Assembly (NCBI GenBank): GCA_015179045.1
Contig: WHUZ01000099.1
Span: 124,001-188,000 of the forward strand
Direction of reading: 5' to 3'
From: Kalaharituber pfeilii
Taxonomy: Eukaryota > Ascomycota > Pezizomycetes > Pezizales > Pezizaceae
DNA length: 64,000 nt
This document shows, piece by piece, positions 25,598-37,275 of the stretch. The notes beneath the pieces were generated by a model. It made no database searches. It had not been told where the DNA came from and was given only the letters and a program-made list of their open reading frames with translations. A program made the position numbers and the translations under genes. The stretch's first letter is position 1; every line of letters begins with the position of its first letter.

Positions 25598-26376
25598 TGT
25601 TAGAGTGGTAGAGCCCGCCTCAATGGATAAGCTTAAGTTCGAGGTTTGATTTTAACACGGGTGAATATATATTACGAAGAGGCGTATCAGAGGGCGAGCT
25701 TAACGAGGACTAGAAAAGTAAAACAATAACAGAGAAACGAGGTGCTTGCAGGGTAAGGAGTTTGCCGCTGGAAGTCGAATTCGTGGCGTGTGCCGCGGGA
25801 GCGGGGGTCTGGAGCGGGCGGCAGCGGGGACGAAGTTGAGGAGTTCGTAGGATTAGCGCCGTCGGAAGAGGCTTCTCCTTTGTGTATGAAGTTCTTCTCT
25901 TCGTACCCTAGAGATATGCATCGTCATGCCTAGCCTAGCAAGGCTATAAAAGCGGAAGGGAGGAAGGAAAAGGCACAAGAATGAAATAAACTGGGGCTTG
26001 AAATACAGTCTCCCCACAAGATGAGGTGGTAAGAGTGTGAATATTAGGAGACATATTAGTTGGAAATCGCCTGCGGAACTGGAGATACGGGATAAGGATG
26101 TAAATGTAGATGGGCCCGAGCGCAGGGTGGTGTGGAGAGCAGGAGGAGGCTACGGCCCACGTGATAGAGCAAATGCAGAGTGTGAAAAGGGAGGCACCGA
26201 ACGCACAGGCCACTGAGCGGCAAGTGAGTAATGATATTAGTTAAAGAACCCAAAAGGTAGATTAGCAATCCAATATGACAGGTAGAAGACGTACTGGTGC
26301 TCGAAGGGGTTGAAGCGGAGAAAGCTTCATAACTAGGCTTTAAAACAATCACACAACACAGTAAGCTAATCTAACA
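25598..26376 (+). mobile_element. possible solo LTR or long SINE-like unit
   Basis: The segment begins TGTTAG and ends CTAACA, the short inverted termini expected of an LTR. It contains a TATA-like CTATAAAAGCGG at 25943-25954 followed by a purine-rich leader. No 5-bp target duplication is seen (ATTAT versus GAGGA). Alternatively the first 60 bp resemble a tRNA: AGAGTGGTAGAGC like an A box, then GTTCGAGGTTTGATTTT like a B box. A diverged LINE-tail-like GAGCGGCAAGTGAGTAATGA sits at about 26215. The two readings cannot be separated by eye. Confidence 0.25.
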
Positions 26377-26381
26377 GAGGA

Positions 26382-26403
26382 TAAAAAAAAAAAAAAAAAA
26401 AAA
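26382..26403 (+). repeat. poly(A) run
   Basis: About 22 consecutive A residues directly after the CTAACA end of the possible LTR/SINE unit. It could be a retroposon tail whose body is the preceding segment. Confidence 0.8.
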
Positions 26404-28954
26404 GGCCTCCGACCTGGCGTACAGAATTTAGCACTTTGCTCAGATCAAACGGACACTTACCCTGAATTTCTCGCACACCTCAGCTTGGGCTTAACCCCTT
26501 CGGGACGCGAAATTGATCAACTTCCGAAAATATATACTCATCAACGCCCGGGCAGTAGACATCTTCTGCAGATAATCCCTCTATTTTGCCCACTTACTTT
26601 GTTAGCATTATCGGTCATTTACTGTTTTCTCCTACAAAAAGATCGGAGGGACATCAACTTCGCTTTTTTTAGACCTGCTGTTGCGTATTATATCGCCGTC
26701 GCTACCTAAAGTACGTATCGTCAATAATAGGCTCTGCTAGCCGGATTTTTAGATGCCCGGATAGCTGACATAATGAGAAGTCTCAGTCTGTTCGACGACA
26801 CGGTTAGTATGCCTAACGATACTGTATCTCAACATGCCCCATCCTGCTCCTCTCTTCCACATCCCTATTCCTACAAAACACTCCAATAGAGAGCATTCAC
26901 GTCAAAATATCACCAAGCATATTCCCTGGATCCCCATCACAAAATTATCTTTTCACAATCACCATACCGTCACCATTTGCCCACCAAAATTATACCCTTC
27001 CCCCTCCTCCTACTCTCATTTCAATTTCTATCATATAATTAGGTTCTCCCCCACGCCCTGCCATGGCGAACAGCTGCACGCGGGGTCACGTGATAGAGAG
27101 AAAAAAAAAATTTCTTCCCCACCCTTTCTCACGCCCCCTCCTCGTCCCCATTTCCCTCTTTTTCACCTTCCCTCTTCCAATTCCCCTTCCCCTTCCCATT
27201 CTCACTCCTGCTCTCTCCTTCCACCAAATGTCCTCACATACACGACCTCCCTATCCTCCCCAAATCACAAATACATCCAACCTGCCTCCCCACAGAACCC
27301 GCTCTAACCCCCCTCCTACTCTCCGTTCATGACACTGATGCATCATACTTCCTCTCGTCACCGCACCAAACCCCCCCACCCTCACACCCACCGCACCTCA
27401 TACCCCGCAAGTACCCCTCTCAAAACTTACATTTTGAGAAATTCCTCCCGTATCTCCAAATCCTTTACCCTGTGCAATTTATGCCATGTCATCTCAAACC
27501 TCGTATGCAGAAGTAAGTAAACTAAGCTACTTACCTTATGATATCTTTTTCTTTTTCTTTCCATTTTCTTTTTCTCTAATTCCACGGTGAGATTCGGATA
27601 TCCTATTCAAATTCTTCCCCAAGGTAACTTAGCCGACAAAACCGGCAGTAGCTGTCATCACATCTCCGAGAAATTTTTTCAATATACAAGACTTAATAAT
27701 GAAACCTCGGTGGGAAAAAGCATTCACTACCTACATAGCTACATGTCCTCGTGCCCCAGACTATTATTTTTCAGCCTCTGCCTTGATAGCTACAGTTCCC
27801 CCACCGAGGGAATTTATAACAGAGGGATCATAGGCAACGTCGCGAGCGAGGTTGATGGAAAAACACGTTACCCTCAGTAATAAACCATGCTTTCCTTAAT
27901 AGGAAACTCAGCCCCCAACTTGATAATTCTTGTTTGTTAAATATAGACTTGCGAACCGAAGGGCTGTCTGCGGTCTCAGAGTCTAGTCACGAGAACATGT
28001 GGCCTCGTGATATCCAGCCGAAAGGTATATATCCACCACCATGACTCTTCTCGGTGCGTTCTTGTCAATAATGTAGACTGCATGCATATGATCAAGAAAA
28101 AATCAATATGTTATATCATTCGCATCCCTCCTCCCAAATATTCAGTGAAATTCATGCTATCAGTCTGTAAGGACATGTCATTCACCGGCTCCAGCTCTGA
28201 TCGAGTAATTGAAAAATTCATCCCCTCAATTCTAAGTGTATTCATAAATTCCTACCTATATTCTCACTCCCCTCTTCCTGCCTGTGATACTGCCTCCCGG
28301 ATCAATATTTCAGATCAACTCACGCACATCGATATCTGTGAAATCAAGCCTCGGCCTATTCTCTCATCCCAGAATGCCCGAAATATTAGATATTGATACC
28401 CAGCTCCTCCTTTCAATTTCACCGTACACCCAAAGTATAAAAATATATGAATAGATCCTCGTTATGCATAACAAAAGAAAGGAAAATGATGAAAAGCGTT
28501 CTGCTCGGTAGAGCCTGGCAAAAAATGAGAAACAAAAAAATTGGAGTGTATGAAGTTGCAGTATTAAAAAATTATCTTGGACTAGAGAAAAAAAGAAGCA
28601 CACCAAAGTCATGCCCTTACTCACATTAGCCCCGATAAACCGATAAAAAGTCCGAACCCAACCCTAAGTCCGAACCCAAAAATCCAACCCCCCAAATCAA
28701 CCTACCCCAGAAACCAGAAAACAGACATAATGCGTCAGGAGCCAAAACCCTCCCTACCTAAGCGTTCCTATTCAGTCTGATCGTACCCAATTCCTAAACA
28801 ATCCTAGCAAGGGCGTAACGAAAAAAACAAAAAGAGTTGACCAGGTAGACAAAAAAGAAACCAAAATAAAGTGCAAAGAAGGGACAAAAAAGCACTCCAG
28901 GATACAAACGAAATTGAAACAAACGAAGAAACAATATGGAATAGAAGTGGAAAA
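26404..28954. other. intergenic; pyrimidine-rich tract and 3' flank of the 1222-aa gene
   Basis: From 26830 to 27480 the plus strand is strongly C/T-rich (CCCTTCC, TCCTCC runs). It yields His/Pro/Ser-rich open frames (26834-27307, 157 codons) that look like by-products of composition. Such tracts often sit upstream of fungal transcription starts, but no plus-strand gene follows. 27.9-28.95 kb is AT-rich and likely contains the 3' UTR of the minus-strand gene. Confidence 0.4.
27058..27111 (+). mobile_element. tail-only retroposon, second tail family
   Basis: CTGCCATGGCGAACAGCTG, then CGCGGGGTCACGTGATAGAG and ten A residues. It matches the copy at 21.19 kb. Flanks TTCTCCCCCACGCC (27044-27057) and TTCTTCCCCACCCT (from 27112) agree at 12 of 14 positions, a likely TSD, though the area is pyrimidine-rich so chance similarity is possible. 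Confidence 0.55.
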
Positions 28955-31900
28955 CTAAATCATCACCAACTCCACTCCTTCAACCATCACCCTCTTTTCC
29001 GGTACGCCGGGCCCATATGCTTCCCCTACTGTATACCCACCACGGCTCGCTATCAAAATCCCCTCCGGAGATATTGCACGCTCTCGGACTACCTCTTCAG
29101 GTGATGGTTGCCGCGGGGAATTTCGCCCATAGACACTTGTTTGTGGCGTCGCATTGTAGGGTGACTGAGGATAGCTATGACTTCCGCCAGCAGGACTATA
29201 TTGCTTATGCTGCGGAGGAGAAGGAAACATCGCAGCTGTGATGTGGGAATCGCTTGATGTGACCGGGGACATGGCTCTACCGCTTTGCGGGTGTTGCTCG
29301 TGCTGCTGGTATCCAGCCACCGGGGTAAGCTGTGGATAATACCGTGAGGCAGATTGTACCGTTCGCTGCGAGGATTGATATCCACTCTGCACCACACTCG
29401 TCTCTGCAGCAACCTGACTGCCAGTTGTTATACTAGTATTCGATGTACTCTGCTGGTGATAATATATGCCTCGCTTCTCCTCAAACTTTTGCTTCAGCCC
29501 GCGCACTACCTTGTCCTCCTTATCTTTCAATTCCGGGGACGCCGAAGGTAGCTTCGATGCTTGTTGGGTTTGCTGGGGCTGCAGCAGAGTGTGGTGCTGT
29601 TTCTCCACATCAGACGATTCAAACGAGAAAGATGAGGACGACGACGAGCGCATGGCTGCTGTGACTGCAAGAGTGGAGATATGCGGGAATGAGGGAGATG
29701 TAATTCCGAGCCCAACAGGTCTTATGGCGGCAAGAGGGGTGCTTCCGATGTCTTGGGATGGTGAGGCAGGGAGGCTCGAATCCGCTTCGGTCAACGTGGG
29801 GGTATAACGCGGAACTGCGGAAGCAGAGGTAGAGCTGGGGGTTGAGCAAACCGCAGAGTCCTGAGCTTCGGGTAGCACACTCCTGCGTCCCAATGAGGCA
29901 AATTCCTCTCCGAACGTCTGCCTTGCGAGTGACTTCACAGGTCTCCTTCTCGGGGTGGACCTTGTTAATGGGCTTGTAACGACCTGGGAGGACCTACCCG
30001 ATGCAGAGTCTGTTGTTGTAATTGTGATATCTGTATCTGTGCGCTTGAGCGCCGACAGGCGGGGGCTTGATTGTGAATGGTATATAGAATTGGACTGTTG
30101 TTGTAGCTCCTCTCCATTTCCCCAAGGTGAGTTTTCCCGTATTGAAGTCTCCCTTATCGTAGTATCGGTATCGACCCTTTGTGGTGACCGCATCACAAAG
30201 GGGTCATCTCCTCCGGAAGCATCTTCTTCCACAATGGACAAATTTGGTCTCGCATGGCTCCCGATCATCTCAACAGTATTACTATATCTCACATCACCAT
30301 GCACCCAGTCCCTTTCCTTCTCTATCTTCTCAACGCCCACCGTGGTCTTCTGTAGATTCCCATTATCTTCACCATCAGCACCTTCGTCGTCACTGTCGCT
30401 ACTGAAATAGCTTCTCTCGCTCTCACTATGCGTTTCCTTCGTTGCATGCATGAACTCCCCTTCTTGCTCCTTCCGCAACTTGCTATCTCTCCTTCTTTTA
30501 CGCTCCTCCATTTCCCTTTTAATTCCAGAAATGATCTCTTTCTGGCTTTTTAATCGCTTCTCCACTGCATCTATCTCCCTTACTAGTCGCTCTTCAAGGT
30601 CCATATCTCCGATTCTAAACACAACATGGGCGTAGTTTCGTTCAACTGTCTCCAAAGACTGATGTAGCGTGTGAAGAAGCTCCTGCGCGGAGCGAGGCGA
30701 CAATGGTGGCTGATGCCGTTGCTGGTTCATTGCAGAAGCTGGGAATTTCCACCCCGCACCTGCGGGGACCACTAGCGGTGCGCCCCCTTGAACTGTCCGT
30801 GGAGGGCCCATGTTCGTTGTTGTTAACGTTATAGATGGTGCACTCATTGTTCTCACGTGTCCGCTGTGTGGTCGGAGACCTTGCTGGCTCGGCTGTGTAT
30901 ACTGCGGGTTAGGGGAAAGTGTAGCCGTAACTGCTCCTCCACGTTGAGTATTGGGATTAATAAAAGACATTCTCGGGGATGTGGGGCACTCCATACGTGA
31001 TTCCTTTAGGTCAGTGAGGCCTCCATGGGTATGATGCCCCGTAGATGCGGATGTGAATGTACTCATCGATGGAGCAGTATCCGATGACGGACGTGGGGAG
31101 TAGCTAGACGAGGTACCAGAGGTTTGAGAAGGCGGGTATACCACAGTTGGAGTATGGTGGTACGATTGAGGGATAAAGGACAAAGACAGCTGTCGTGTAC
31201 GGGATGCCGGAGTTTGCTGCGAATGTTGAACACCCGATTGACCGGGAGGAAATTGAGGTGAAAGGGGGTATACAATTTGCAGCGGATCGGGATGGGGTAT
31301 TGGATTGCTAATCTTAATACCCTTCTCTCGAATAGCATCTTTAACTGTATCCTTTTCTTTCTCTTTCTCTTTTTCCCTGTCCTTCTTCTCCTTCTTCTCC
31401 TTCTTCTCTAGTTTATCCTTCTTTCTCGTAAACGAGATTGGGGATGAAGCCCTATTCGTAGCTTTATTCAGGAACGGTGGTGCCGGGGGCGCTAGAGGCA
31501 CAGGACTAACCGCACCCTTAGACTCGGCATCATTATCCTTCCGTTCCCAGAACCGCTTGAAATTCCCGGCGCCAAATGCGCTCACCCTCCTCCTCTGTCC
31601 TTCCTTCTCCTTCTTCTTCTTTCCATCCCCATCCTTATTCCCACCTGTGATATTCTCCAATGATCCCAATAATATGGTTGTTTTCCTAGCATGGTTCCCC
31701 GAACCCCCTTCTTTCGACCCATCCATACTCCGAACTTTCTTCGGGGTTGGAAACCGTTCCTCCTCCTCGTCACTGCTGATGGGACTAAAAAAGCTGATCA
31801 TAGCGCCGTTTGCGGTTGGATCGGTTTCCTTCCCCTTCGCCTCATCCCCAAGACTGGTATTTATCCTGCTTGGCAGATCATGCCTCCGTGGCGATCCGAA

Positions 31901-32623
31901 CGGAGATTTCACCTTTCCTAGCATCTGCAGTGGCGGGGTTCTTGCTCTCTCTCCTACATTTACAGAATACGGTGGCTGCGGCGAGCTTATGAAGGAGGAC
32001 TCTTGCGTCAATGCGGGAGTCGAGTTTGCGCTGAACGGTACCGGGGGAGGTGTTCGAGGCTGAAGTACTGACGTCGGAGTAACCGACCGCGACGAGGATG
32101 ATGCCAAGAAAGCCGACGGGGCAGGGGACAGCGACGATGGGCGTAGTTTCCGAACCTTGATTCCGCCGCCGTTTGACAGCAGATGTGGCGACGATGGTAC
32201 CGGCTTTCGCTCAATCGAGATAGCGGGGCTCGAGCTTCGTGACGTATTTCGGGGCCGTGCGGGGGAGGATGCGGGCGAAGTGGGGTTGGAGGGCGGCGAC
32301 GGTCCGGAAGTTGAGATCCGCATGCTCAGCGAGGACTTTGTTTGTCGCAGGGTCGAGCGACGCTGTAACGGGCTCAAAATCGGGCTCGTACCGGCCTCAG
32401 GAAGGTCGGTGGTTGATGCTGACCCGGTCAGAATCACCGGCGGAAAGGCTGGAGGTAGCTGCGGAGACGGCGGCCTGGTTGTGCACGGAGACGATGTTGC
32501 AGAGGGAAGGTGATCCTGCGACGCTGCTGGCGAATCCTGAGCTGAAGAAGCATATTGCATATTTGCACGCAAGACGTTATCAGTGGACGACGACTCTGAC
32601 TGCGTGAGCTGGTAGCTGGCCAT
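28955..32623 (-). CDS. hypothetical Ser/Pro-rich protein with central coiled coil, 1222 aa
   Basis: A single uninterrupted frame of 1222 codons runs from ATG (32623-32621) to the stop at 28955. Length and consistent composition make it a real gene. The protein is mostly low-complexity: Ser/Pro-rich N-terminal third with many SPxR/SPR sites; IKVRKLRPSSLSPAPSAFL at about 155-175, possibly a conserved short block; a Lys/Glu charged run (KKEKKEKKDREKEKEKEK) near 400-420; and a predicted coiled coil at about 645-722 (LHTLHQSLETVERNYAHVV through EERLVREIDAVEKRLKSQK). An acidic patch (SDSDDEGADGEDNG) follows, then Ser/Gln-rich sequence, ending in a more ordered tail (VPEKRVMVEGVELVMI). No enzyme, DNA-binding or membrane motif is visible. 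It looks like a fungal cytoskeletal or signalling scaffold with many possible phosphosites; that role is a guess. No introns are needed. Confidence 0.85.
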   Translation of the reverse strand: MASYQLTQSESSSTDNVLRANMQYASSAQDSPAASQDHLPSATSSPCTTRPPSPQLPPAFPPVILTGSASTTDLPEAGTSPILSPLQRRSTLRQTKSSLSMRISTSGPSPPSNPTSPASSPARPRNTSRSSSPAISIERKPVPSSPHLLSNGGGIKVRKLRPSSLSPAPSAFLASSSSRSVTPTSVLQPRTPPPVPFSANSTPALTQESSFISSPQPPYSVNVGERARTPPLQMLGKVKSPFGSPRRHDLPSRINTSLGDEAKGKETDPTANGAMISFFSPISSDEEEERFPTPKKVRSMDGSKEGGSGNHARKTTILLGSLENITGGNKDGDGKKKKEKEGQRRRVSAFGAGNFKRFWERKDNDAESKGAVSPVPLAPPAPPFLNKATNRASSPISFTRKKDKLEKKEKKEKKDREKEKEKEKDTVKDAIREKGIKISNPIPHPDPLQIVYPLSPQFPPGQSGVQHSQQTPASRTRQLSLSFIPQSYHHTPTVVYPPSQTSGTSSSYSPRPSSDTAPSMSTFTSASTGHHTHGGLTDLKESRMECPTSPRMSFINPNTQRGGAVTATLSPNPQYTQPSQQGLRPHSGHVRTMSAPSITLTTTNMGPPRTVQGGAPLVVPAGAGWKFPASAMNQQRHQPPLSPRSAQELLHTLHQSLETVERNYAHVVFRIGDMDLEERLVREIDAVEKRLKSQKEIISGIKREMEERKRRRDSKLRKEQEGEFMHATKETHSESERSYFSSDSDDEGADGEDNGNLQKTTVGVEKIEKERDWVHGDVRYSNTVEMIGSHARPNLSIVEEDASGGDDPFVMRSPQRVDTDTTIRETSIRENSPWGNGEELQQQSNSIYHSQSSPRLSALKRTDTDITITTTDSASGRSSQVVTSPLTRSTPRRRPVKSLARQTFGEEFASLGRRSVLPEAQDSAVCSTPSSTSASAVPRYTPTLTEADSSLPASPSQDIGSTPLAAIRPVGLGITSPSFPHISTLAVTAAMRSSSSSSFSFESSDVEKQHHTLLQPQQTQQASKLPSASPELKDKEDKVVRGLKQKFEEKRGIYYHQQSTSNTSITTGSQVAAETSVVQSGYQSSQRTVQSASRYYPQLTPVAGYQQHEQHPQSGRAMSPVTSSDSHITAAMFPSPPQHKQYSPAGGSHSYPQSPYNATPQTSVYGRNSPRQPSPEEVVRERAISPEGILIASRGGYTVGEAYGPGVPEKRVMVEGVELVMI

Positions 32624-33561
32624 AGTGCTTCCGCTACGTTGCGTTGACTATGTGCCTTTTTTTCCTGGTCCAGTTATTTTTGTCGTTTCCGTTTCTTTGG
32701 AGTTTTGCCTTGCTTTAATCCCTTCGCCCAAGTTTTCCTGCTAGAATTCCTTTTTCTAGATCCTGTCTGTCTTGTTTAATGAACCTCTGCAAGCTAATGT
32801 ACCGACGGTAAAATTGGCAGCGCCAAATTTTCACCTGTGTTTTTCACAGCTGCAGCTCTCCTGCACTGCGAAGGATGATGATTCCCGAGACTGAAGTGAA
32901 CTGAAGGAGGCAAATGCCGCGGTTAACGATCGTATTATTGAATACTTGATTCCGTGAAACTAGCTAAGCAATTCAGATGAAATTAGCTTGAACCGCGCAC
33001 GAAACAGTTTAAAAACAGCGTCCCCATTGTTCTCGTGCCCAGACTCTCGTCCCCATCTCATTGCTATTGTCGGAAAAAACTTACCAGATTCAGACGTGGT
33101 GCGGAAAGATTAGTCCAAATGAGTTTCGATCGTCTAGCTGTTTGCTAGGGTCGCGCTTCGGTAACAGCAATGATAGGCCCCACAAATAAAGGTAAAGGTA
33201 AATGTTTTCTGAATTTCCGCCTCCCTCAGCCTTCTAATTCCGTTCCCTTCAAATCGACAGTCAGCAGACCTGTTTGGACCGCAATAAATTGTCTGAAGCC
33301 CAGAATCTGTTTAATTTGTAAGTTTCTGTGAGACCCTCCTGAAAAATGAAAAACCCTCACATACCCCAAGGAATGACAATAAAGTGAATGAATATATTAT
33401 GTTGCAGGTGTGCCCCAACGGACGGATGCGAAAAGCCAACGTATAATAAATTCTTTATCGGAAGTCTTCTGATAGCTTGAGCTCCGGTGGCTGGTTCGAT
33501 TAGTGGAGATCCAAAGTGGCTGTAGTAATGATTAGAGGACCGCTCAATCAAGAACAGGGAG

Positions 33562-33594
<33 letters not shown>
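33562..33594 (+). repeat. poly(A) run of 33
   Basis: 33 uninterrupted A residues. The preceding sequence does not contain the LINE terminal hairpin, and no flanking duplication was found, so the source (retroposon tail or slippage) is open. Confidence 0.95.
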
Positions 33595-33596
<2 letters not shown>

Positions 33597-35817
33597 AACC
33601 GTTTCAATGCTGAAAAGAAATTAGCAAGATAACAAACAGAGCCACGCTTAAACAGAAGGCATGAGAAGGGGATAAAAAAGTGAAAAAACAAAGAATAAAA
33701 CCTAACCGGCCACACGCTCGGTAAGTAGCAGATCTGTCGAGCGAAGAAAGTGTAGTCAGACGTAAGGAAATGAAAGATGTAATACAATTAATGAAAAAAA
33801 AGATCAGCAGCATGGAATCTTACTTACCCAAGCTAGGTGGCCATCTGAAAGAGGAAGGGAAAAAGGAAATGCAAAAGCATTAATCTAGCAGGGTTAACAA
33901 GTACTGATATATAACCACACAAGACAGCTTCAGGAAATGGGCACTACAAAAGTTGCTTGGATCATGTTTTGAAGCTGAAGCGTGGAGAACCCTCCTCCAA
34001 TATTATCTTTCGATACTATCCACATCTGCACTCTCCAAAACTTGCGCTTCTAAATATCGATCCAGCTCATGAGAAAACATTTGATGCTATATTTCTCTCA
34101 CTGCAGTCCGCCTTGGTAGAACTCTGTACCCCACAGATTGCACTTTGCATCGTTGTCGTCACTTGTGTCATTCCTTGTGTATCCATTCGGACCCAAACAT
34201 TCGCGCAAGCAGTCTAGCGTGCACCGCTGCATAACGCACGTTTGCCGAACCAGCTCCGAATTCCAAAAATAAACACACTTCCCGTGGTATCTTGAAATCG
34301 TACTACCATGAATATTCGATAAACCTGTCAACGTCCTGCCCCAGAATCATCGCCTTCCCACAATTCAGCTAGGCTTTTCGTCCACTGTTTCTTCCTTTAA
34401 AAGCCAATTAAGCGCTCCCCCCGGATATGCTTGGGAGGGTGAGGAGGGGAGCCAATAAGCAGGGGTTAGGTTTTTCTTCTCTTTTTGCTTAGGAAGAATT
34501 TCCCGGCGGCCAGGGGGTTGAGGGCTTAACCCGCGTTGCACAATGGAAACTGCGTCCCTCTTACCCAAAGGGAGTCTGATGGGTGAAGGAATCCTGCAGC
34601 GTATTTGACCTACGGAATGCATAAGTATGAATTGCTATTTTCTGCATTCCAATTTTGACAGTCCAAAGCGTGAAACGACTGCGCATGGGCGGATTGGGCT
34701 GCAAGGAATTTTCAATGGGACTTCCAGAAAACTTCCACGCTAAGACACAACGGACATTCCCAAACTCACACCATAGTCCACCTCCTCCGATGAACATGCT
34801 GCGAGTGTCAGATTTATTGCTAGGTAGCTATTCTCTGTTCATGCATGTAGGCGGATAGTGGTTCAGTGCTTACCTGCGCACTCCAGAGTTTATAATTGCT
34901 ACAATGCTGACTGTTCGCTGCGATAGTTGCATCAATTCATTCGGAAACACGCCCCCGTTACCGTATTCTTTGTCGGAAAAACAGAGAGTGGTTCATCACC
35001 GATTCCCATTTCCTTGCTCAAGTTCGGTTCTTACATAGCTATTCCCTACTATTCAATAATACAACGTATAAGACACGAAGGTTTAGCTTCCAGTGGCGTG
35101 TATCATCTGTCAGCATTCAACCAGGAATATTTTCTACTCTAGGCTACGTTTCAGGAAAACAACATTAGCTTGCGGCCCAGCTCCCAGCGCCCTTAATTCC
35201 AATTATCAAGCCCCGAGGTGAAGAACTCCGGTATACCGGTAGCAAAGACGCATGTACCACCCATCCCGGAACAAAATGTTATTCTGCTAATTGAAGGTAG
35301 CTTGCCGCAAAATTGGGCCCTTCCTTGAGCTCAACTTTTCTAGCTCCGATGCAAGGGGGCTAAAGTGGGGGCGGCAGCAATCTTGAATGAGTTATGAAGA
35401 GAAAGCAAGGGATTTAAGCACGCCGGCAGCTCTCGGGTATGACCGAATTTCTTGAGTGGAAACAATACAGGTTCATCCATATTCAGAGGTGTAGACTGTA
35501 AATCTGCCTTCAGGACCCCGTGATTCGGCAATGCGCGAGAAAAATGACGATCATGTCTTGACTTCGCAGTCTATATGCAACCTCGTTATTTGCTCCGCTG
35601 CTCGCTTCACAAGTTTAGCTTTATCGAGATTAACCCATGCATGTAACCGACTCACCTTGGCCAGAATTGCGTGACGAGGCTACATGCAGTCATGCCTTGT
35701 ATTGTGGCTGAGCGCTTTAATTTGCCGTTTCATAGCACTTGCACCGGCATCATGGAGGAGAGGTTGCAGGTGAGTAAGATTCCTAACTAAGCGAATGTAT
35801 GACTAGCAGCTTGCTGA

Positions 35818-35838
35818 GGGGGGGGGGGGGGGGGGGGG
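35818..35838 (+). repeat. poly(G) run of 21
   Basis: 21 uninterrupted G residues followed by a purine-rich (GA) stretch to about 35985. Such a run can form G-quadruplex or triplex DNA and is a common site of assembly or sequencing error. Confidence 0.95.
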
Positions 35839-37275
35839 AAGGGAGCGGGTGGACGAGTGAATTGGTGACCTTGAGAGGTGAAGAGACAGAGAAATAAGAG
35901 GAGAAAAAGAGGAAGCATAGAAGTCTGGAAGACGGAAAAAGAGGGGACAGGAGGGGAGAAGGAGGGGAAAAGGAGGAGATAAAACCACGATGCACTCTGG
36001 TTCTTAGCTGGCATTGCTCTGGGACTCCTTCTGTATGCGGGAATCCCACTAATCTGCCAAGGCTGATATATCTACCGGTACCAAGCATTCTAAACAACCG
36101 TATTGTGATTACGAGACAATAGCGTTATATGTTGTCTCATAAGCTTTAACTCTTGCACATTGAAAAGTAGTATTCTTACAAAAATGCATACTTTATGCCA
36201 GCCCATTCTGGCGAATACTATCCGGATTTAGAATAGTCTCATGCTCGATTTACTACATGAAATATATAAGAACCACGCGTGCACGTCAGAAATGAATGCT
36301 AAAATCACTTCTTTAGATACACCCTAGTCTCGTGCCCAGACTCTCAATTTCGGCCTTCAGCCGCAATACATCCTAGCGTTGGATATATACGTACGGCATC
36401 CTGAGTAAGTACTGTAGAGGAATAAGGGCGTACAAGTTGACGGTTAGGCAGTAATCACCTAATGGTAGCTTAGTGCAAAGCATGTTTGTTTTCCCACCAA
36501 GCCTGAGGCTCACTCGCAATGGATAACATATGCTTGTATTGAACGTCTTTCAATACAAAGTTATGTGGCAGATGTGGGCTAAAAATTTTGGGTTCATTGT
36601 AGGTGTAGAGAAAACTGGTTGGTCAAATATTGGTGACAGCATTCCCCAAGCCTTGGCGAGATAATATCTAACTAGTTTGAGTGCAGCTGCGGTTAGTACT
36701 AGGGGTACTGCAGCCAGACCCAGTGCTGACTTTGCACCTACCTCTCGTAAGCTAGAGGGTACTGTACTGCCCAACTTGTTCTCATAAGCAGACGGGCACT
36801 GGGTGCTGCCAAGATTGCAACCAGATTAGGGCAGTACTCCGCACGACCGCACCGCTCAACCCTCCACCACCATCTATAAGACCGTTCATTCTCAAACACA
36901 CCACATCTCGTTGATGTGTCATACGCAAGTGCTTGGACCCGCCAGTCTCGGCGTGGCCCCTACTACTAAGATTATCTTGAAACAACACTCTGTCAGAAAA
37001 CACACACGTGGGATAAGGCTCGTGCGTATCTACGGGGCCAGAGGTGCCAGAGGCCAAGAAACAACCATATCTCATCAATTAAAAACTTTCGGTGTATATA
37101 ATCAAAAAAAATCAGACCATCTTCATAAGAGCGCTAAACCCAAAAACAACCACCCTCAACTCATCAAAAACAAAAGAAAACAAAAACCCAAACGCCTTTC
37201 CCCCGTTCACCTACATACCCCGCCCCCTCCACATTACACCTCACAGGTACCAGTGATATGCAAGTAAATATTCGT

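Larger units (their letters stand above)
32624..37275. other. intergenic region between two minus-strand genes
   Basis: No supportable gene. It includes the promoter side of the 1222-aa gene (T-rich TTTTTTTCCTGG and CTTTGG tracts at 32655-32760), a 33-nt poly(A) run and a 21-nt poly(G) run (listed). Open frames under 120 codons, including 36911-37267 and 35783-36097, lack motifs and are compositional. Confidence 0.4.

Noticed and set aside
25598..25655. Functional tRNA gene
   Set aside because: A- and B-box-like strings are present but acceptor and anticodon stems do not pair; at most a tRNA-derived relic.
26834..27307. 157-codon plus-strand frame
   Set aside because: Product of a pyrimidine-rich tract (His/Pro/Ser/Thr), interrupted in character by a retroposon tail at 27.06 kb, no motif.
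31305..32063. 252-codon plus-strand frame opposite the 1222-aa gene
   Set aside because: Antisense shadow of the Lys/Glu and Ser/Pro-rich coding sequence; Phe/Ser composition mirrors the other strand.
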